From contig CAVQGM010000001.1 of NCBI GenBank assembly GCA_963712065.1, positions 1,674,001 to 1,738,000 on the forward strand: 64,000 bases of DNA. The letters run 5' to 3'. Each line of letters starts with the position of its first letter. Positions within the stretch are counted from its first letter, which is position 1. The notes beneath the pieces were generated by a model. That model did not search any database. It saw nothing but the letters and a program-made list of their open reading frames with translations, and was not told the origin of the DNA. Below, one piece after another: positions 1-9,241 of the stretch. Made by a program: the position numbers and the translations under genes. This DNA is from CAVQGM01 sp963712065. Its GTDB lineage: Bacteria; Actinomycetota; Acidimicrobiia; Acidimicrobiales; Acidimicrobilacustridaceae.

Positions 1-1
1 C

Positions 2-124
2 AGCCGGAGCCCTTCCGGGTTCGACGTGGAGCTCGGCTGCGGCGGGCGCCTCGTCGACGACGCCACCTGGACCGTCACCGAGATCACCAGGCCGAGCCTG
101 TGGGGGCACCGCCGTCCGACGTGA
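2..124 (+). CDS. C-terminal end of an unidentified protein (5' truncated by window edge)
   Basis: An open frame enters from the left edge and ends at the TGA at 122-124, giving 40 residues ending in LWGHRRPT. The visible part (GFDVELG, RLVDDATWTVTEIT) alternates like beta-strands, and its third codon positions are strongly G/C. The part present is too short to assign a family. It converges on the YdeI/DUF1801-like gene on the other strand, with about 80 bp between them. Confidence 0.4.
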   Translation, partial: SRSPSGFDVELGCGGRLVDDATWTVTEITRPSLWGHRRPT

Positions 125-205
125 GCGCCGCGCCCACCGGGTCGCCGCTCGGAGCTCTTGTCGGGATCCCTCGCCAGGTTCGTCGGCCGTCGGGAGGTCC
201 GGAGG

Positions 206-781
206 TCATCGGTCGCGCAAGCCCCTGCCTTCCAGGATCTTCGGGGCGCACCTGTCGACTCGCGCCTCACGGGTCTTGGCTTGCTTGGCCTCCGAGAAGT
301 GAAGGAGGTACTCCCTCTGGCGACCGGGGGTCAGCGCCTCGAACGCAGCCGTCAGGGCCGGGTCCCGGTCGAGGCGAGTCCGGAGCTCAGGGACCAGGTC
401 GAGCTCGGGTGCCGGGCCCACCTCCAGGCCCGCCGCCTCGACCGCGATGGCCTCGGCGACGAGTGCCTCGACGGCGGCGGTCAGTCGCGCCACCTCCTCG
501 ACCGAGGTGAACCGAATGCGGCGAGCCGATCGCGAGTTCGGCCCCTGCTCCTCGAGGACGCCTGCAGGGTCGTCCAACAAGGCACCCTTGAAGAACATGA
601 GTGCGAGGAAGTCCTTCATCTCCTGGAAGATGACGATGTTCCTGCCCTCGTGGCCGTAGCAGGGCTTGCCCCACTTGATCTCCTCGGTCAACCCACAGCG
701 CAGGAGGGTCGGCCGCAGCTCGGTCATCTCCTCGGGCCACTGCTGCGACCGTCGGATGTAGGCGTCGACCTCGGGGTTCAC
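206..781 (-). CDS. YdeI/DUF1801-like protein
   Basis: A 191-residue protein read from the GTG at 781. The open frame extends further upstream, but similarity-like sequence begins at VNPEVDAYIRR. The N-terminal half carries the DUF1801 fold pattern (KWGKPCYG, then NIVIFQEMKDFLALMFFKGALLDDP). The C-terminal half is the basic YdeI/OmpD-associated tail (REYLLHFSEAKQAKTREARV). Members of this family are small cytosolic proteins of unsettled function, some induced by stress or linked to peptide resistance. It lies just downstream of the rpiA fusion gene on the same strand, with a 34-bp gap, so cotranscription is possible. Family call firm, function not. Confidence 0.8.
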   Translation of the reverse strand: MNPEVDAYIRRSQQWPEEMTELRPTLLRCGLTEEIKWGKPCYGHEGRNIVIFQEMKDFLALMFFKGALLDDPAGVLEEQGPNSRSARRIRFTSVEEVARLTAAVEALVAEAIAVEAAGLEVGPAPELDLVPELRTRLDRDPALTAAFEALTPGRQREYLLHFSEAKQAKTREARVDRCAPKILEGRGLRDR

Positions 782-815
782 CGCGACTCCGATCAGCGAA
801 CGTGCGGGTGCGACT

Positions 816-2741
816 CTAGGCCCGCACCCGCTCGTCGACGGTGCCGTCGGCACGGGCGATCACGACTCGCTCGACCATCGCGGCCGGGAAGATGCCGTGC
901 TCGATGATGCCGGGGACGAGTGCGAGCTCGACGCCGAGGGCGAGCGGGTCGGTGATCGTGCCGAAGTGGGCGTCCATCAGCAGGTTGCCGTTGTCGCTGC
1001 CGCCGCCGCGGAGCACGACGTCGTGGGCGCCGATCTCCCGGACCCGCCCGGCGACCACGCCCGGGGCGAAGCCGAGGACCTCGAGCGGAGTGCCGAAGGG
1101 GCCGAGCCGGTCGACGAGCTTCGACTCGTCGACCACGACGACGAACCGCTCGGCCATCTGGGCCACGATCTTCTCCCGCGTGAGCGCGCCGCCGCCGCCC
1201 TTGGTCAGGAAGCAGTCGCGGTCGACCTCGTCGGCGCCGTCGATGGCGAGGTCGAGGTGGCCGATCTCGTCGGGAGCGACGAGGTGCAGGCCGAGCGACG
1301 CCGCCAGCTCCTGGGTCTGCACCGAGGTGGCCGTGCACACGACGTCGGGCCGGCGCTCGCCGAGGGCGACGATGGTCCAGTGCACCGTCGACCCGGTGCC
1401 GAGGCCGACCCGCATGCCGTCCTCGACGTAGGTGGAGGCATGGCGGCCGGCGGCCTCCTTGGCCTGGTCCTGGGCTTCGGTCATCGAGACATCGTCGCGT
1501 AGCGCGCCGCCGAGCGCGGCGCTGGCCTTCGTCTCGCGGTCGCGGTCGAACAGGCCGAACTGGACGTCGTAGCCGTGGCCCCACTCGTAGTTGTCGACGC
1601 CGGTCCAGTGGAAGAAGCCCCGGACGTCGAGCCCGTCGTCGATGGCGTCGCCGACGATGCCGATGCACTCGTCGAGGTAGCGGACCCGGCTCTGGTCGTC
1701 GAGGCGGCCGGGTCCGGTGACGGGGTCGGTGCCGAGACCGCACTCGGCGACGAGCAGCGGCCGTCCCGGGAGCTCGTCGTGCAGCCGTCGGAGGACCAGC
1801 CCGAGCCCTTCGGGCCACGGTGCGTAGCCCATCGACGTCGGCCGGGCGTCGGCGGGGTAGGGCCCGGTCGTGCCGTCGGCGTACACGGACTCGGAGTGGT
1901 AGTACGAGAAGCCGATCAGGTCGAACGAGCCCACCATCTCCGGGATCTCCCGCTCGACGGTGCCCGGGGTGGCCAGCACGCCGTCGCGCAGGGCCCGGAT
2001 CCACGAACCCCAGTACACGTCGTCGAACGCCTGGGCGGTCGCCGTCGCCGCCTCCTGCTCGCCCGGGTCCCGCCCCCGCACGGCGGGGAAGACCGGTGAG
2101 AGGTTCATGACCGTGGCGACCGGCTTCCCGCCGCTGCGCAGCAGCCGCCAGGCCTCGTGGTTGGCCAGGTGGGTGGCGGCGAGGGCCCGACCGAACTCGG
2201 CGAGGTCGGCGCGGCCGGGTGGGTGCGTCCCGAGCAACCATCCGGTGCCGGCGTAGGCCACCGGCTCGTTGATCGGCTTCCAGCCGAACACGAGGTCGCC
2301 GAAGGTCTCACCCATCCAGTCGACGTGGCGGGCCCAGTGGTAGGTGCGGGCACGATCGTCGAGGAAGCCGCCGAGGTCGTCGGAGAACCAGCCCGGGAGC
2401 GTGAAGTGGTGGAGGCAGACCCACACCTCGACCCCGGCTGCCCGGGCAGCGCGCAGCACCTCGAGGTAGTGGTCGACGGCGTCCTGGTCGCGCCTGCCCT
2501 CGAACGGCTCGACGCGGGCCCACTCGATCGAGAGGCGATGGTGGGTGAGCCCGTGCTCGGCGAACAGGGCGAGGTCGGACGCGAACTCGCGGGAGAAGCC
2601 GTTGCCGTCCCCCGAACGGGGCACCCGGCCCTCGGCCTCCCACCGGGCCCAGTCGCTGCGGGGCGCCGCCCCCTCGGTCTGCGTCGACGACGCCGCCGTC
2701 CCCCACCAGAACCCCTCGGGAAATCCCATGGGCCAGATCAT
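816..2741 (-). CDS. rpiA: GH1 beta-glucosidase fused to ribose-5-phosphate isomerase A
   Basis: One uninterrupted 641-residue frame holds two complete enzymes. Residues 1-419 are a glycoside hydrolase family 1 TIM barrel: FPEGFWWGTA start, acid/base Glu in KPINEPVAY near residue 156, probable nucleophile Glu in LLVAECGLG near 332, and a HW..VDNYEWGHGY aglycone motif. Residues 420-641 are a full RpiA beginning at an internal Met (position 1484, MTEAQDQAKEAAGRHAS): GLGTGSTVHW phosphate loop, DGADEVD catalytic Asp motif, KGGGGALTREKI. No stop codon separates them. RpiA interconverts ribose 5-phosphate and ribulose 5-phosphate; GH1 releases sugars from beta-glycosides. An internal start at 1484 could also make free RpiA. 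The start is ATG 2741 (ATG 2729 also possible); it diverges 30 bp from the VWA gene. Confidence 0.88.
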   Translation of the reverse strand: MIWPMGFPEGFWWGTAASSTQTEGAAPRSDWARWEAEGRVPRSGDGNGFSREFASDLALFAEHGLTHHRLSIEWARVEPFEGRRDQDAVDHYLEVLRAARAAGVEVWVCLHHFTLPGWFSDDLGGFLDDRARTYHWARHVDWMGETFGDLVFGWKPINEPVAYAGTGWLLGTHPPGRADLAEFGRALAATHLANHEAWRLLRSGGKPVATVMNLSPVFPAVRGRDPGEQEAATATAQAFDDVYWGSWIRALRDGVLATPGTVEREIPEMVGSFDLIGFSYYHSESVYADGTTGPYPADARPTSMGYAPWPEGLGLVLRRLHDELPGRPLLVAECGLGTDPVTGPGRLDDQSRVRYLDECIGIVGDAIDDGLDVRGFFHWTGVDNYEWGHGYDVQFGLFDRDRETKASAALGGALRDDVSMTEAQDQAKEAAGRHASTYVEDGMRVGLGTGSTVHWTIVALGERRPDVVCTATSVQTQELAASLGLHLVAPDEIGHLDLAIDGADEVDRDCFLTKGGGGALTREKIVAQMAERFVVVVDESKLVDRLGPFGTPLEVLGFAPGVVAGRVREIGAHDVVLRGGGSDNGNLLMDAHFGTITDPLALGVELALVPGIIEHGIFPAAMVERVVIARADGTVDERVRA

Positions 2742-2771
2742 GACGCGGGCTCTGCCTGTACGGTGGCCTGC

Positions 2772-4796
2772 ATGCCAAGGGCTGCGCGGGGGCATCGGGT
2801 CCAGTACTCCAGGTGGGACGGGACCCAGACGGGGTTCGAGCTCGACGCCTTCGACGTGTTCGAGGAGATCACCGACGACCTCCTGTACCACGGCGACCTC
2901 AACGCGGCCCTCCGCCGCATGCTGCAGTCCGGGTTCCGCGACCGCAACGGCGAGGAGCTCATGGGGTTGCGCGAGATGCTCGAGAAGCTGCGCCGCCGCC
3001 GCCGTGACCAGCTCGAGCAGTACGACCTGGGTGGGGTCTACGACGACATCGCCCAAGAGCTCCGCGACGTCGTCGACGCCGAGCGTCGCTCGCTCGACGA
3101 CCTGGCCAGTGAGGCCCGTGCGTCCGGAGATGCGCGCCGCCAGGAGATCACCGACCAGGTCGTGGCCGACAAGCAGATGGCGCTCGACCTGCTCCCGCCC
3201 GACCTCGCCGGCCAGGTGCGCGAGCTGCAGGAGTACGAGTTCACCTCGAGCGAGGCACGCGAGCGCTTCGAAGAGCTGCTCGACCAGCTGCGCCAGCAGC
3301 TCATGCAGGGCTACGTGAACCAGATGGCCGGGGCGATGAGCGACGTCGGACCCGAGCAGATGCAGCGCATGAAGGACATGCTCGCCGCGCTCAACGACAT
3401 GCTCGAGCAGCGACGGCGCGGCCAGGAGCCCGACTTCGACGCCTTCATGCAGCGCTACGGCGACTTCTTCCCCGAGAACCCGCAGGACCTCGACGAGCTG
3501 CTCGAGGTGATGGCCCAGCGCATGGCGGCGATGCAGTCGATGCTCAACTCGATGACCCCCGAGCAGCGCGCCCAGCTGCAGGGGCTGTCCGATCAGCTGC
3601 TGGAGGACATGGACCTTCGGTGGCAGGTCGATCAGCTCGGCGAGAACCTGCGGTCGATGTTCCCCGACATGGGGTGGAACCGCCGCTACGACTTCAGTGG
3701 CCAGGACCCGCTCGGGTTCGCCGAGGCAGCCCAGATGATGGCCGAGCTCGGCGACATCGACCAGCTCGAGAACCTGCTCCGGGGGGCGACCTCACCGGGC
3801 GCGCTGGCCGAGGTCGACCTCGACCGGGCCCGCGACCTGCTCGGCGACGACGCGGCCCGCAGCCTCGACCAGATGGCCCAGCTGGCCCGCCAGCTCGAGG
3901 AGGCCGGCCTCATCGAGAACAAGGAGGGTCGTTTCGAGCTCACGCCACGAGGCATCCGGCGCATCGGGCAGAACGCCCTCGACGACCTGTTCCGCAAGCT
4001 CACCGACGACAAGATCGGACGCCACGAGCTGCAGCGCACGGGCGTCGGCCACGAGCGCGACTACGACACCAAGGCCTACGAGTTCGGCGATCCGTTCAAC
4101 CTGCACATCGAGCGCACGGTGCGCAACGCCGTGCGCCGCACCGGCGGCGGCACGCCGGTGCGGTTGTCGCCGGACGACTTCGAGGTCGAGCGCACCGAGC
4201 AGCAGGTCCGGTCGTCCACCGTGCTGATGCTCGACCTGTCGCTGTCGATGCCCATGCGCGACAACTTCCTTCCCGCCAAGAAGGTCGCCATGGCCCTCCA
4301 CGCGCTGATCTCGTCGCAGTTCCCGCGCGACTACCTGGGCATCGTGGGGTTCAGCGAGGTCGCCCGCGAGCTCAAGCCCGAACAGCTCCCCGAGGTCTCG
4401 TGGGACTTCGTCTACGGCACGAACATGCAGCACGCGTTCCAGATCAGCCGCCGGCTCCTCGCCCGCCAGACCGGCACGAAGCAGATCATCATGATCACCG
4501 ACGGCGAGCCGACCGCCCACATCACGCCGTCGGGCGACGTCTTCTTCAACTACCCGCCCGTGCGGGAGACGGTCGACGCCACGCTGCGCGAGGTCTACCG
4601 CTGCACCCGCGACCAGATCCGCATCAACACGTTCATGCTCGACCCGACGCCGCACCTCCGGGCGTTCGTCGAGAAGCTCACCCAGATGAACAAGGGCCGG
4701 GCCTTCTTCACCACCCCCGACACGCTGGGCGACTACGTGCTCGTCGACTTCATCGAGCAGCGACGGCAACTGCTCAAGGGGCGCCGGGCGAGCTGA
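2772..4796 (+). CDS. VWA-domain protein (MIDAS type)
   Basis: A 674-residue cytosolic protein. The first ~440 residues are helical and charged, with many Gln/Met/Arg-rich coiled-coil stretches and a winged-helix-like segment (LIENKEGRFELTPRGIRRIG). The C-terminal ~190 residues form a von Willebrand A domain with the metal-ion site DLSLSM near residue 487, then the conserved YGTNMQHAF and MITDGEPTAH strands. Such proteins usually partner a MoxR/CoxD-type AAA ATPase in metal insertion or protein remodelling, but no such ATPase is seen in this window. The start at ATG 2772 was chosen because upstream sequence overlaps the divergent GH1-RpiA gene. The 3' end overlaps the opposite-strand macrodomain gene by 23 bp. 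Confidence 0.85.
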   Translation: MPRAARGHRVQYSRWDGTQTGFELDAFDVFEEITDDLLYHGDLNAALRRMLQSGFRDRNGEELMGLREMLEKLRRRRRDQLEQYDLGGVYDDIAQELRDVVDAERRSLDDLASEARASGDARRQEITDQVVADKQMALDLLPPDLAGQVRELQEYEFTSSEARERFEELLDQLRQQLMQGYVNQMAGAMSDVGPEQMQRMKDMLAALNDMLEQRRRGQEPDFDAFMQRYGDFFPENPQDLDELLEVMAQRMAAMQSMLNSMTPEQRAQLQGLSDQLLEDMDLRWQVDQLGENLRSMFPDMGWNRRYDFSGQDPLGFAEAAQMMAELGDIDQLENLLRGATSPGALAEVDLDRARDLLGDDAARSLDQMAQLARQLEEAGLIENKEGRFELTPRGIRRIGQNALDDLFRKLTDDKIGRHELQRTGVGHERDYDTKAYEFGDPFNLHIERTVRNAVRRTGGGTPVRLSPDDFEVERTEQQVRSSTVLMLDLSLSMPMRDNFLPAKKVAMALHALISSQFPRDYLGIVGFSEVARELKPEQLPEVSWDFVYGTNMQHAFQISRRLLARQTGTKQIIMITDGEPTAHITPSGDVFFNYPPVRETVDATLREVYRCTRDQIRINTFMLDPTPHLRAFVEKLTQMNKGRAFFTTPDTLGDYVLVDFIEQRRQLLKGRRAS

Positions 4797-5280
4797 GCTG
4801 CGTTCGGTAGCGGGTCGCCGTCGCCTCGTCGAAGGCCACCAGCACCACGCGCGGCACGTCGACGGTCGATGCCCGCACGGTCGCCACGGCGATGGTGGCG
4901 GCGTCGTCGGCGGGGAAGCCGAACACGCCGGTGGAGATGGCGGGGAAGGCGATCGACCCGACCCCGTGGGCGGCCGCGACCTCGAGCGAACGCCGGTAGC
5001 ACGACGCCAGGAGCTCGGCCTCGCCGTGATCGCCGCCGCGCCACACCGGCCCGACCGTGTGGATGATCCAGCGGGCCGGGAGTCCGAAGCCGGGGGTGAT
5101 CACGGCGTCGCCCGTGGCGCAGCCGCCGAGGGCCCGGCAGGCGTCGACGAGGTCGGGCCCGGCGGCGGCGAAGATCGCCCCGCACACGCCCGATCCCGGC
5201 GCCAGGTCCTCGTTGGCGGCGTTGACGACCGCGTCCACGGCGACGGCGGTGAGGTCGCCTCGTACCACCTCGATCACCAT
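4774..5280 (-). CDS. Macrodomain protein, probable O-acetyl-ADP-ribose deacetylase
   Basis: 168 residues, the normal length for a stand-alone macrodomain. It opens with IEVVRGDLTAVAVDAVVNAANEDL, the ADP-ribose-binding start of the fold, followed by GSGVCGAIFAAAG, then IIHTVGPVWRGG, and the second ligand loop FPAISTGVFGFP. These match the MacroD/YmdB type that hydrolyses O-acetyl-ADP-ribose or mono-ADP-ribosyl groups. It ends tail-to-tail with the VWA gene, overlapping by 23 bp. Specificity cannot be settled from sequence. Confidence 0.9.
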   Translation of the reverse strand: MVIEVVRGDLTAVAVDAVVNAANEDLAPGSGVCGAIFAAAGPDLVDACRALGGCATGDAVITPGFGLPARWIIHTVGPVWRGGDHGEAELLASCYRRSLEVAAAHGVGSIAFPAISTGVFGFPADDAATIAVATVRASTVDVPRVVLVAFDEATATRYRTQLSSPGAP

Positions 5281-5402
5281 GCCAGCTCCCTCGTCACGCC
5301 CGGGGACCGACCCCCGGACTCGGCCCGCATCCCACCCGCGTGGAGGGTTTCCTCGGGAAAACCGAACTTCTCCTTGCGTTCCGGCGTGTCGCGCGCCACT
5401 AT

Positions 5403-5448
5403 CACACGCATGTAATTACACGTGTGGTACCGCATCCCTGCGGCACCA
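5403..5448. promoter_or_regulatory. Nested palindromes upstream of a whiB-type gene
   Basis: The 232-bp gap between the macrodomain gene and the whiB gene holds an unusually AT-rich island with a perfect 10-bp palindrome TGTAATTACA (5411-5420). It overlaps a perfect ACACGTGT palindrome (5418-5425), with CACACG at 5403-5408 echoed by CGTGTG further right. A short CCGCA/TGCGG stem follows at about 5431-5443. It looks like an operator or complex promoter; the bound protein is unknown. Confidence 0.35.
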
Positions 5449-5512
5449 CACCGACCAGCACCCATCCCGGCGGGGGCGGCAGGGGCCCGGGGCGGGGAAG
5501 AGGAGGCCGGAC

Positions 5513-5800
5513 ATGCAGCACGCAGCCGCCGAGACGGCGTTGGACAAGTCCTGGCAGGACTATGCCAACTGCCTGGGCGTCGACCCCGATCTCTTCTTCC
5601 CGGAGCGAGGCGCGTCCACGAGGGAGGCCAAAGAGGTCTGCCGAGGATGCGTCGTACGCGAGGACTGCCTCGAGTACGCCCTCGCCAACGGGGAGAAGTT
5701 CGGCATCTGGGGTGGCATGAGCGAACGGGAACGCCGGCGCATCCGCCGCCAGCGCGCCCTCGCCCGGGCCGCCGCCAGCGCCGACATCGCCGCCGGCTGA
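5513..5800 (+). CDS. WhiB-family iron-sulfur transcriptional regulator
   Basis: 95 residues. Four cysteines in WhiB spacing are visible: NCLG, then CRGCVVREDC, binding a [4Fe-4S] cluster. The GIWGGMSERERRR turn follows, then a basic DNA-binding tail (RRIRRQRALARA). The ATG at 5513 sits 6 nt after a clean AGGAGG (5501-5506), which decides the start. Proteins of this family bind the primary sigma factor and tune stress, redox or developmental genes in actinobacteria. Overlapping palindromes lie about 90 bp upstream. It converges with a formiminotransferase gene across a strong terminator hairpin. Confidence 0.93.
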   Translation: MQHAAAETALDKSWQDYANCLGVDPDLFFPERGASTREAKEVCRGCVVREDCLEYALANGEKFGIWGGMSERERRRIRRQRALARAAASADIAAG

Positions 5801-5811
5801 CGGTCGGTTCC

Positions 5812-5840
5812 CCCATCGCCCCCGCAAGGGGGGCGATGGG
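5812..5840. terminator. Bidirectional terminator hairpin
   Basis: A perfect 12-bp stem, CCCATCGCCCCC (5812-5823) with its complement (5829-5840) and a 5-nt loop, sits exactly in the gap between two convergent genes, whiB (+) and the formiminotransferase gene (-). It has no T tract, which is usual in very GC-rich actinobacteria. It could serve both strands. Confidence 0.8.
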
Positions 5841-5848
5841 CACGCCGG

Positions 5849-6658
5849 TCACGGCCCGATCGCCCATCCCCGCGTCGCCAGACGCGCCTCGATGGTGGAG
5901 TCCTCGCCCAGGTCGAGCTCGGTCCATCGCGACCGCGGCACGGCGTCGAGCACGGCCTCGGGTACCAACCCGACGAGCTCGGTGCCGGCCACGGCGGCAT
6001 GGGCGGCCACGGCGTCCACGGCGTCCGCCGGGCCGACCTCGGTCGGATCCACGAGGTTCATCGACACCTGCACCCGCTCACCGACGGGGAGGCCGAGGGC
6101 CCGCACCGCTGGTCCTCTCACCGCCCGGGCGACGGCCCGTGCGACGTCGAGGTCGGCGTCGGCCAGCCACACGTTGTAGGCGACGAGGAGCGGCCGGGCC
6201 CCGACGGCGATGGCCCCGGCCGTGGGGTGTGGCACCGGCGGGCCGTCGTCGGGCGCCAGGGCGGCGAAGGCCTCGCGTCGCACCTCGGGCAACGACCGCT
6301 CGGGTCCGTAGTGGAAGCAAGGGACGTCGAGGGTCTCCGCCGCCCACGCCCCGAAGGCGTCGCGTGCCCGCACCGCCGGTGTGAGGTCGTCGTCGCCGAG
6401 GGGGACGAACGGGACCACGTCGACGACGCCGATGCGGGGGTGCACCCCGCGGTGGTCGCGCAGGTCGAGGGCGAGCACGGTGGCCGCGGTGACCGCCCGG
6501 GCCGCGCCCTCGCAGTCGGGGCCGGCCAGGGTCAGCACCGACCGGTGGTGGTGGGGATCGGTGTGCACGTCGAGCAGTGCATCGCCAGCCGTGCGGGCGA
6601 TCGTGTCGATCGCCCGGCGGTCACGCCCCTCCGACACGTTGATCACGCACTCGAGCAC
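5849..6658 (-). CDS. Glutamate formimidoyltransferase-like protein
   Basis: 269 residues from GTG 6658, preceded by GGAG at 8-nt spacing; an ATG at 6706 in the same frame is possible but lacks family similarity. The start LECVINVSEGRD is the hallmark of the FtcD N-terminal domain, followed by DVHTDPHHHRSVLTLAG, GVHPRIGVVDVVPFVPL and QVSMNLVDPTEVGP. FtcD moves the formimino group from formiminoglutamate to tetrahydrofolate during histidine breakdown. Only the transferase half is present; the cyclodeaminase domain is absent, and no histidine-utilisation genes flank it. Substrate may differ. Confidence 0.87.
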   Translation of the reverse strand: MLECVINVSEGRDRRAIDTIARTAGDALLDVHTDPHHHRSVLTLAGPDCEGAARAVTAATVLALDLRDHRGVHPRIGVVDVVPFVPLGDDDLTPAVRARDAFGAWAAETLDVPCFHYGPERSLPEVRREAFAALAPDDGPPVPHPTAGAIAVGARPLLVAYNVWLADADLDVARAVARAVRGPAVRALGLPVGERVQVSMNLVDPTEVGPADAVDAVAAHAAVAGTELVGLVPEAVLDAVPRSRWTELDLGEDSTIEARLATRGWAIGP

Positions 6659-6729
6659 GTCGTCAGCTCCGGTTCCGGGCGGTGGGCCGTGAGGAGTGGG
6701 GCCCACGCCCCGGGTGTACGCTCGGCGAC

Positions 6730-6900
6730 ATGAACATCGGAGCCCCTGAGCTCATCATCGCCCTCGTCGTGATCCTGCTCCTCTTCGGCAGCACCCAGCT
6801 GCCCAAGCTCGCTCGCTCCCTGGGCTCGGCCCAGAAGGAGTTCAAGCAGGGCCTGAAGGAGGGTTCGACCGACGAGGACGACGCCGACAAGAAGGCCTGA
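6730..6900 (+). CDS. tatA: Sec-independent protein translocase TatA
   Basis: A 56-residue protein: NIGAPELIIALVVILLLFG is the single membrane helix, followed by the hinge STQLPKLARSLG and an amphipathic helix (SAQKEFKQGLKEG), then an acidic/lysine tail. This is the TatA/E form rather than TatB. It oligomerises to pass folded twin-arginine substrates through the cytoplasmic membrane. The ATG at 6730 is the only start that places the helix at the N-terminus. No tatB or tatC is adjacent. Confidence 0.93.
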   Translation: MNIGAPELIIALVVILLLFGSTQLPKLARSLGSAQKEFKQGLKEGSTDEDDADKKA

Positions 6901-6956
6901 CCGGCCCACCCGGCGGTCGATCGCCGGGACCCGACACCGGTGCCGGCCGCCGCGCG

Positions 6957-7217
6957 TCAGAGCGCGGCGGTGGCCAGCGGGTTGCTGGCGGCCTTGGAAC
7001 GGCGCTTCTTGAGGATCCGCCGTCGTTGGCGCTCGGACGTGCCACCCCAGACCCCGTGGTCGATGCGCTGCTCGAGGGCGTACTCGAGGCAGGGGGCCTG
7101 CACCGGGCAGCTCTCGCAGATCCGCTTGGCCACCTCGACGCCGACGCCGTCGCTGGGGAAGAAGGTGGCCGGAGGCTCGAGGCGGCAGTTGCCCCTGGCC
7201 ATCCAGTCTGTGTCCAT
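6957..7217 (-). CDS. WhiB-family iron-sulfur transcriptional regulator (second)
   Basis: 86 residues. Cluster ligands appear in GNCRLEP and CESCPVQAPC, then HGVWGGTSERQRRR and a lysine/arginine tail (ILKKRRSKA). The ATG at 7217 follows GGAGG at good spacing; a second in-frame ATG lies five codons in. This small, tail-basic form resembles the WhiB1/WhiB2 group. It is divergent from the HtrA-type gene, with about 130 bp between starts. Confidence 0.92.
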   Translation of the reverse strand: MDTDWMARGNCRLEPPATFFPSDGVGVEVAKRICESCPVQAPCLEYALEQRIDHGVWGGTSERQRRRILKKRRSKAASNPLATAAL

Positions 7218-7346
7218 GTCGCCTCCGTGGGTCTCCTGTGATACGGAGCCACGGCCGGAAAAGTTCCCAGCGAGTTCCAGCTCGTGTCCTCTCGCTCCGA
7301 CGAGCGTAGCGCCGCGCCGGCCGAGAACGCGAACTCCCTGGGTACC

Positions 7347-8807
<1,461 letters not shown>

Positions 8808-8852
8808 CCCCGGTAGGCTCTCGTCTCCGACCGTCGACAGGGAGTCCCAGCC

Positions 8853-9134
8853 ATGGCCATGATCGAGCCCGACGAGCCGCCGCGAGGGCACGTGAAGGTC
8901 GTCTACATGGGCCCGGTCGCCCCCCACTGGGAGGTGCGGTCCGACTTCGGCGACCGTGCCGTCATCGACGGGTTCCGCGATCGGGTGCTGGCCCGCCTCC
9001 TCCTCCTGCCGCCCCACGATCCGCAGTTCCGGCGCAACCGCGAGCGGGTCGCTCGTGACGCCGAGCGCGAGCACCTCGTGCTCGAGTGGGACCTCGGCAT
9101 CCCCGAGGACGATGCCCTCGTCGACGCCCGGTGA
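8853..9134 (+). CDS. Conserved small protein, unknown function
   Basis: 93 residues, soluble and charged, with no signal peptide or membrane helix. Notable segments are HVKVVYMGPVAPHWEV, an Arg-rich helix (RRNRERVARDAERE) and an acidic C-terminus (DLGIPEDDALVD). Codon use matches its neighbours. It lies 45 bp after the HtrA-type gene and about 100 bp before polyphosphate kinase, on the same strand. I do not recognise the family. Confidence 0.7.
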   Translation: MAMIEPDEPPRGHVKVVYMGPVAPHWEVRSDFGDRAVIDGFRDRVLARLLLLPPHDPQFRRNRERVARDAEREHLVLEWDLGIPEDDALVDAR

Positions 9135-9241
9135 CCACCCGCGGGGGCTTCCTCCCCCGTGCCCGCCGGCGACGAAGACCACCCCGCTCGAGCGTGCTGC
9201 CACCCGGGAGGCCCGGCCCCGCGGGCCGCTAGGGTGAGCCG

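Noticed and set aside
2742..3056. N-terminal extension of the GH1-RpiA frame upstream of the divergent start
   Set aside because: It lies wholly antisense to the start of the VWA gene, has no family similarity, and GH1 similarity begins exactly at the Met near 2729-2741.
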